From Cyprinodon diabolis (lineage: Eukaryota; Chordata; Actinopteri; Cyprinodontiformes; Cyprinodontidae), in contig CM060082.1 in NCBI GenBank assembly GCA_030533445.1, positions 34,553,817 to 34,617,816 of the forward strand: 64,000 nucleotides of DNA. Reading direction: 5' to 3'. The position numbers and the translations under genes were made by a program. Shown piece after piece: positions 61,189 to 64,000 of this stretch; the stretch's first letter is position 1, and every line of letters begins with the position of its first letter. The notes beneath the pieces were generated by a model. That model ran no database searches, had not been told where the DNA came from, and was given only the letters and a program-made list of their open reading frames with translations.

Positions 61189-64000
61189 ACCCAAAACTTC
61201 GGCACGTAACTAGTCCCGCACGGTTTGGCGGATCGGGCCCAAAGTTGGCACACGCGTCGGGACCAATGGGGTGATGTGTGCTTGTATAAAACTTTCTCAT
61301 TAGTCCGAAGGTTTGCGAATTATTAGCGAAAACGTCGCAAAAAAATCCCATAGGAAATGAATGGGGAGAGGAAAAAAAAAGCATAAAAAACAGCACTTCA
61401 CTGTGTCGGCATACATTCACCTAGAAAAACAGTTTGAAGCTCAGTTTGTAGATAAATCCTTCGTCTATTTAAAACTGAAGACGGTATGTTGATAACTGCT
61501 ACGGTTTTTGTATAATCAGACCTCAAGCGCCACAAAGTTTTAGCAAAATCCAGCCTGCTAGAGTGGAGCAACTGAAAAGCTAGAGTGTGAGGCAGGCGTT
61601 TTTTAAACACAAAAAAACATTTTAAACTCGCCCTCACGGCCACATATTTATAGCTAGAGTCACCATTTTTGGTCAGTTTGTAGACTGAAATCTCTGGACC
61701 CACACAATATCTTCGGAATTACGGTAGGATTAATACTTTTCCTTAAAAACCCTCCAGACTGACCTAAAGTCGATGAAAATCAGAGCCGTTTTTCATTGGT
61801 TTTGGAGCAGAAGAGGGGAGAAAAACGAATCAGACTATGTGTTTTAAACTCGTCATAAATATTTTTCTGAATGACACACATACACCAAAGTTGGCATAGT
61901 TGGAGTCGAAGGATGGCTGACGCTCACGGTGAAAAAATATTTTGAATAACTCATACGGTTTTTGCTCAGCAGTCGTTTGTTCGGAGGACATTTTAAGCAG
62001 CTGAAAGCTGGGGGAGAGTGTCCTGCTGCAGCTAGCTCAATTAGAAGATCAGGTGTGACAAAACGTTTTTTCTTTTTCTTTCTCTTCCCATTCAGGTTGT
62101 AGATGACCTACAGCCATGAAAGTTACTCCAATTGAAGACAAGATATAGCTGTCGCTTAGATAAAAATAATTTTTCAGATACCTTTTACGGTTTTTACTCA
62201 GCAGTCGTTTGTTCGGAGGGGTGCTTTAGCAGCTAAAAGGTGAGTGAGAGTGAGGTCCTGCAGTTCAAACAAAGGGAGGAGCAGGTGGGCCAACCATTTT
62301 GTTTGTGCTTCGTTTTGGGTTGTGAAAGACCTACAGACATGAAGGTTACCCCAGTCTGAGACAAAGGATAGATGTTGCTTTCACTGAAAGAATTTTTCAG
62401 ATATCTTTTACGGTTTTTGCTCAGCAGTCGTTTGTTCGGAGGGTAAGCACCTGGAAGCTAGCTGACAGTTAGCTTCTGCAGCAGCCTGCTAGAGTGCAGC
62501 TGCTGAAATCTTAGTGTGAGGCGGCCATTCTTTTAAGATCAAACATCTTATTCTCGCCCTCACGGCCACATATTTGGAGCTACAGTCACCATTTTTGGTC
62601 AGTTTGTAGACTGAAACCTCTGGACTCACACAATGTCTTCGGAATTACGGTAGGATTAATACTTTTCCTTAAAAACCGTCCAGACCAACCTAAAGTCGAT
62701 GAGAGTTTCAGCCTTTCTCTATTCTTTTTGAGCTGAAGATGGGAGAGAAACGAATCAGACTATGTGTTTTCAACTCGTCATAAATATTTTTCTGAATGAC
62801 ACACATACACCAAAGTTGGTATAGTTGGAGTTGAAGGATTGCTGATGCTCATGGTGAAAATGTTTTTTGAATAACTCATACGGTTTTTGATCAGTAGTCG
62901 TTTGTTCGGTGCCGTTCTTCCCATACAAAAAAGCCTGGGAAGAAGAAACCAATAGTGAGTGCAGCTGTTGTCTGTGTCAGTGAGAGGCTCGTTAAGCGTT
63001 GTCAAGGTTACCAAGCTTCAAACAGATTTTACCTCTGCTGTTTTAAACAGCACATATTAATCTAATGGAGGGTGAAAGGACTGATTTAACATTGGGAAAT
63101 GGATACTATATGACTGCTGTCCATGACACTTCCCTTGCCACTCAGCACTGATAGACTTTCAAAATAAGACTCCAGGGACCCTACAAAATAAAAGCCTCTA
63201 TATTTTTTACATATATTTATTGCCCTATATGGCTCAACATTATGACCCAAACTCAACCCCGTTTTAGAGAATAGACTCTAGGAGACTGTTTAAAACACAC
63301 CCTGTAGCAAATTTCAAAATAAAAGCCTCCCATTTCCGCTTCATCTACTGCCCTAATAACATGGAAAAAGAGTGATTTAACGATTGGAAAGTAATCAACT
63401 ATCATTGACGGGTCTGAACATTTTCTATAAACACAACTCTGTTGGACTTTCAAAATAAGACTCCAGGGACCCTACAAAATAAAAGCCTCTAGATTATACT
63501 AATGCATTAATTGATGCAAATGGCTCAACATTATGACCCAAACTCTTCCAGGTTGTTTTTATTAGACTCTAGTGACCTTTTCAAAACACACCCAGAGCAA
63601 ATTTCACAATAAAAGTCTCCCATTTACTCTGTAATACAGCAACTATTCACCTAATAACATGGAAAACCAGTGATTTAACATTTGGAAATGGATTCTATAT
63701 CACTGCTGGGCGTGACCCATCTTTTGATGCACATTCATGATAGACTTTCAAAATAAGACTACAAGGACTCTACAGAATAAAAGCCTCTTCCTTATACACA
63801 CTCATACATTCTGGCATATTGCTCATTGCCATTGGTGATTTCATCACTGCAATGGCTCTTAGAAGGCGGGCGGAGCCCGCCAATGGTAACAGGCGGGCGG
63901 AGCCCGCCAAAGGTGATTACATCACTGCAATGGCTCTTAGCAGGCGGGCGGAGCCCGCCATTGGTGATTTCATCACTGCAATGGCTCTTAGAAGGCGGGC
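61189..64000 (+). repeat. Macrosatellite unit 20, truncated at the window end
   Basis: Carries the private markers of units 5 and 6. It follows unit 19 as unit 5 follows unit 4. Ends inside the hairpin minisatellite. GACTGACCTAAAG near 61757 and GGAGTTGAAGG near 62827 are private. Confidence 0.95.
63835..64000 (+). repeat. Hairpin minisatellite, unit 20 (cut by the window end)
   Basis: Three complete hairpins and the left arm of the fourth are visible; order as in unit 5. Confidence 0.9.

Larger units (their letters stand above)
1..64000. repeat. Macrosatellite array, about 20 head-to-tail units of about 3.2 kb
   Basis: The whole window repeats the same unit in one orientation. The anchor TCTCCCGTAT recurs 19 times with spacings 3445, 3172, 3345, 3240, 3169, 3511, 3172, 3171, 3174, 3271, 3238, 3172, 3436, 3202, 3093, 3168, 3168 and 3361 bp. 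Both window ends lie inside a unit, so the array continues on each side. Aligned units differ by scattered substitutions and small indels, while large length changes are confined to two minisatellites, the ATT run and one extra module in unit 2. No stretch of unrelated sequence or inserted element interrupts the array. The host is probably a vertebrate and perhaps a ray-finned fish, by style only. Chromosomal role (pericentromeric, subtelomeric, sex-linked) cannot be read from the sequence. Confidence 0.97.

Noticed and set aside
1..64000. A fixed higher-order repeat period, as in some alpha satellites
   Set aside because: Related units are 1, 2, 5, 8, 14 and 15 units apart, so no single period explains the arrangement.

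Overview
The window is one continuous tandem array of a roughly 3.2 kb macrosatellite (large satellite) unit. I can place 18 complete units and two truncated ones, all in the same orientation, filling every base from 1 to 64000. I see no protein-coding gene, rRNA, tRNA, CRISPR array or recognisable transposase. Using the start of the invariant string TCTCCCGTAT as unit start, starts fall at 2681, 6126, 9298, 12643, 15883, 19052, 22563, 25735, 28906, 32080, 35351, 38589, 41761, 45197, 48399, 51492, 54660, 57828 and 61189. The basic length is 3,168-3,174 bp. Nearly all length differences come from two internal minisatellites and a short ATT run.

The source is a eukaryote. The long homogeneous array, CpG-containing blocks, AATAAA-rich A+T stretches and an ATT microsatellite with hairpin minisatellites suggest a vertebrate, and the style resembles ray-finned fish genomes. 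That assignment is an inference and I could not test it.

Layout of the canonical unit 3 (6126-9297). First comes a CpG-rich block with a CCAAT and a TATAAAA string (6126-6320). Next are seven degenerate copies of a module of about 230 bp, marked by an ACGG core (6362-7856); inside these, two segments of about 430 bp form a clearer direct repeat 931 bp apart. Then comes an A+T-rich zone of about 145/290-bp modules, each carrying AATAAA (7999-8760). A minisatellite of perfect GC-rich hairpins with a 51-bp period follows (8782-9013), then a single-copy stretch with several inverted repeats (9014-9280). The unit ends in an ATT run where seven of the 19 visible unit junctions carry 1-5 copies of a second, 66-bp hairpin minisatellite. 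The unit is therefore a satellite built of older, smaller satellites.

The units fall into subfamilies that are not simply arranged: unit 1 matches unit 15, units 4-5 match 19-20, units 9-10 match 17-18, units 5 and 6 match each other, and units 7, 12 and 14 match. Other units (8, 10, 11) combine markers of different subfamilies. This points to repeated unequal exchange, multi-unit duplication and gene conversion rather than a fixed higher-order period. Open reading frames in the array are mostly started by TTG or GTG, are broken by single-base indels in sister units, or are long only because the two minisatellites and the ATT run all change length in multiples of three.
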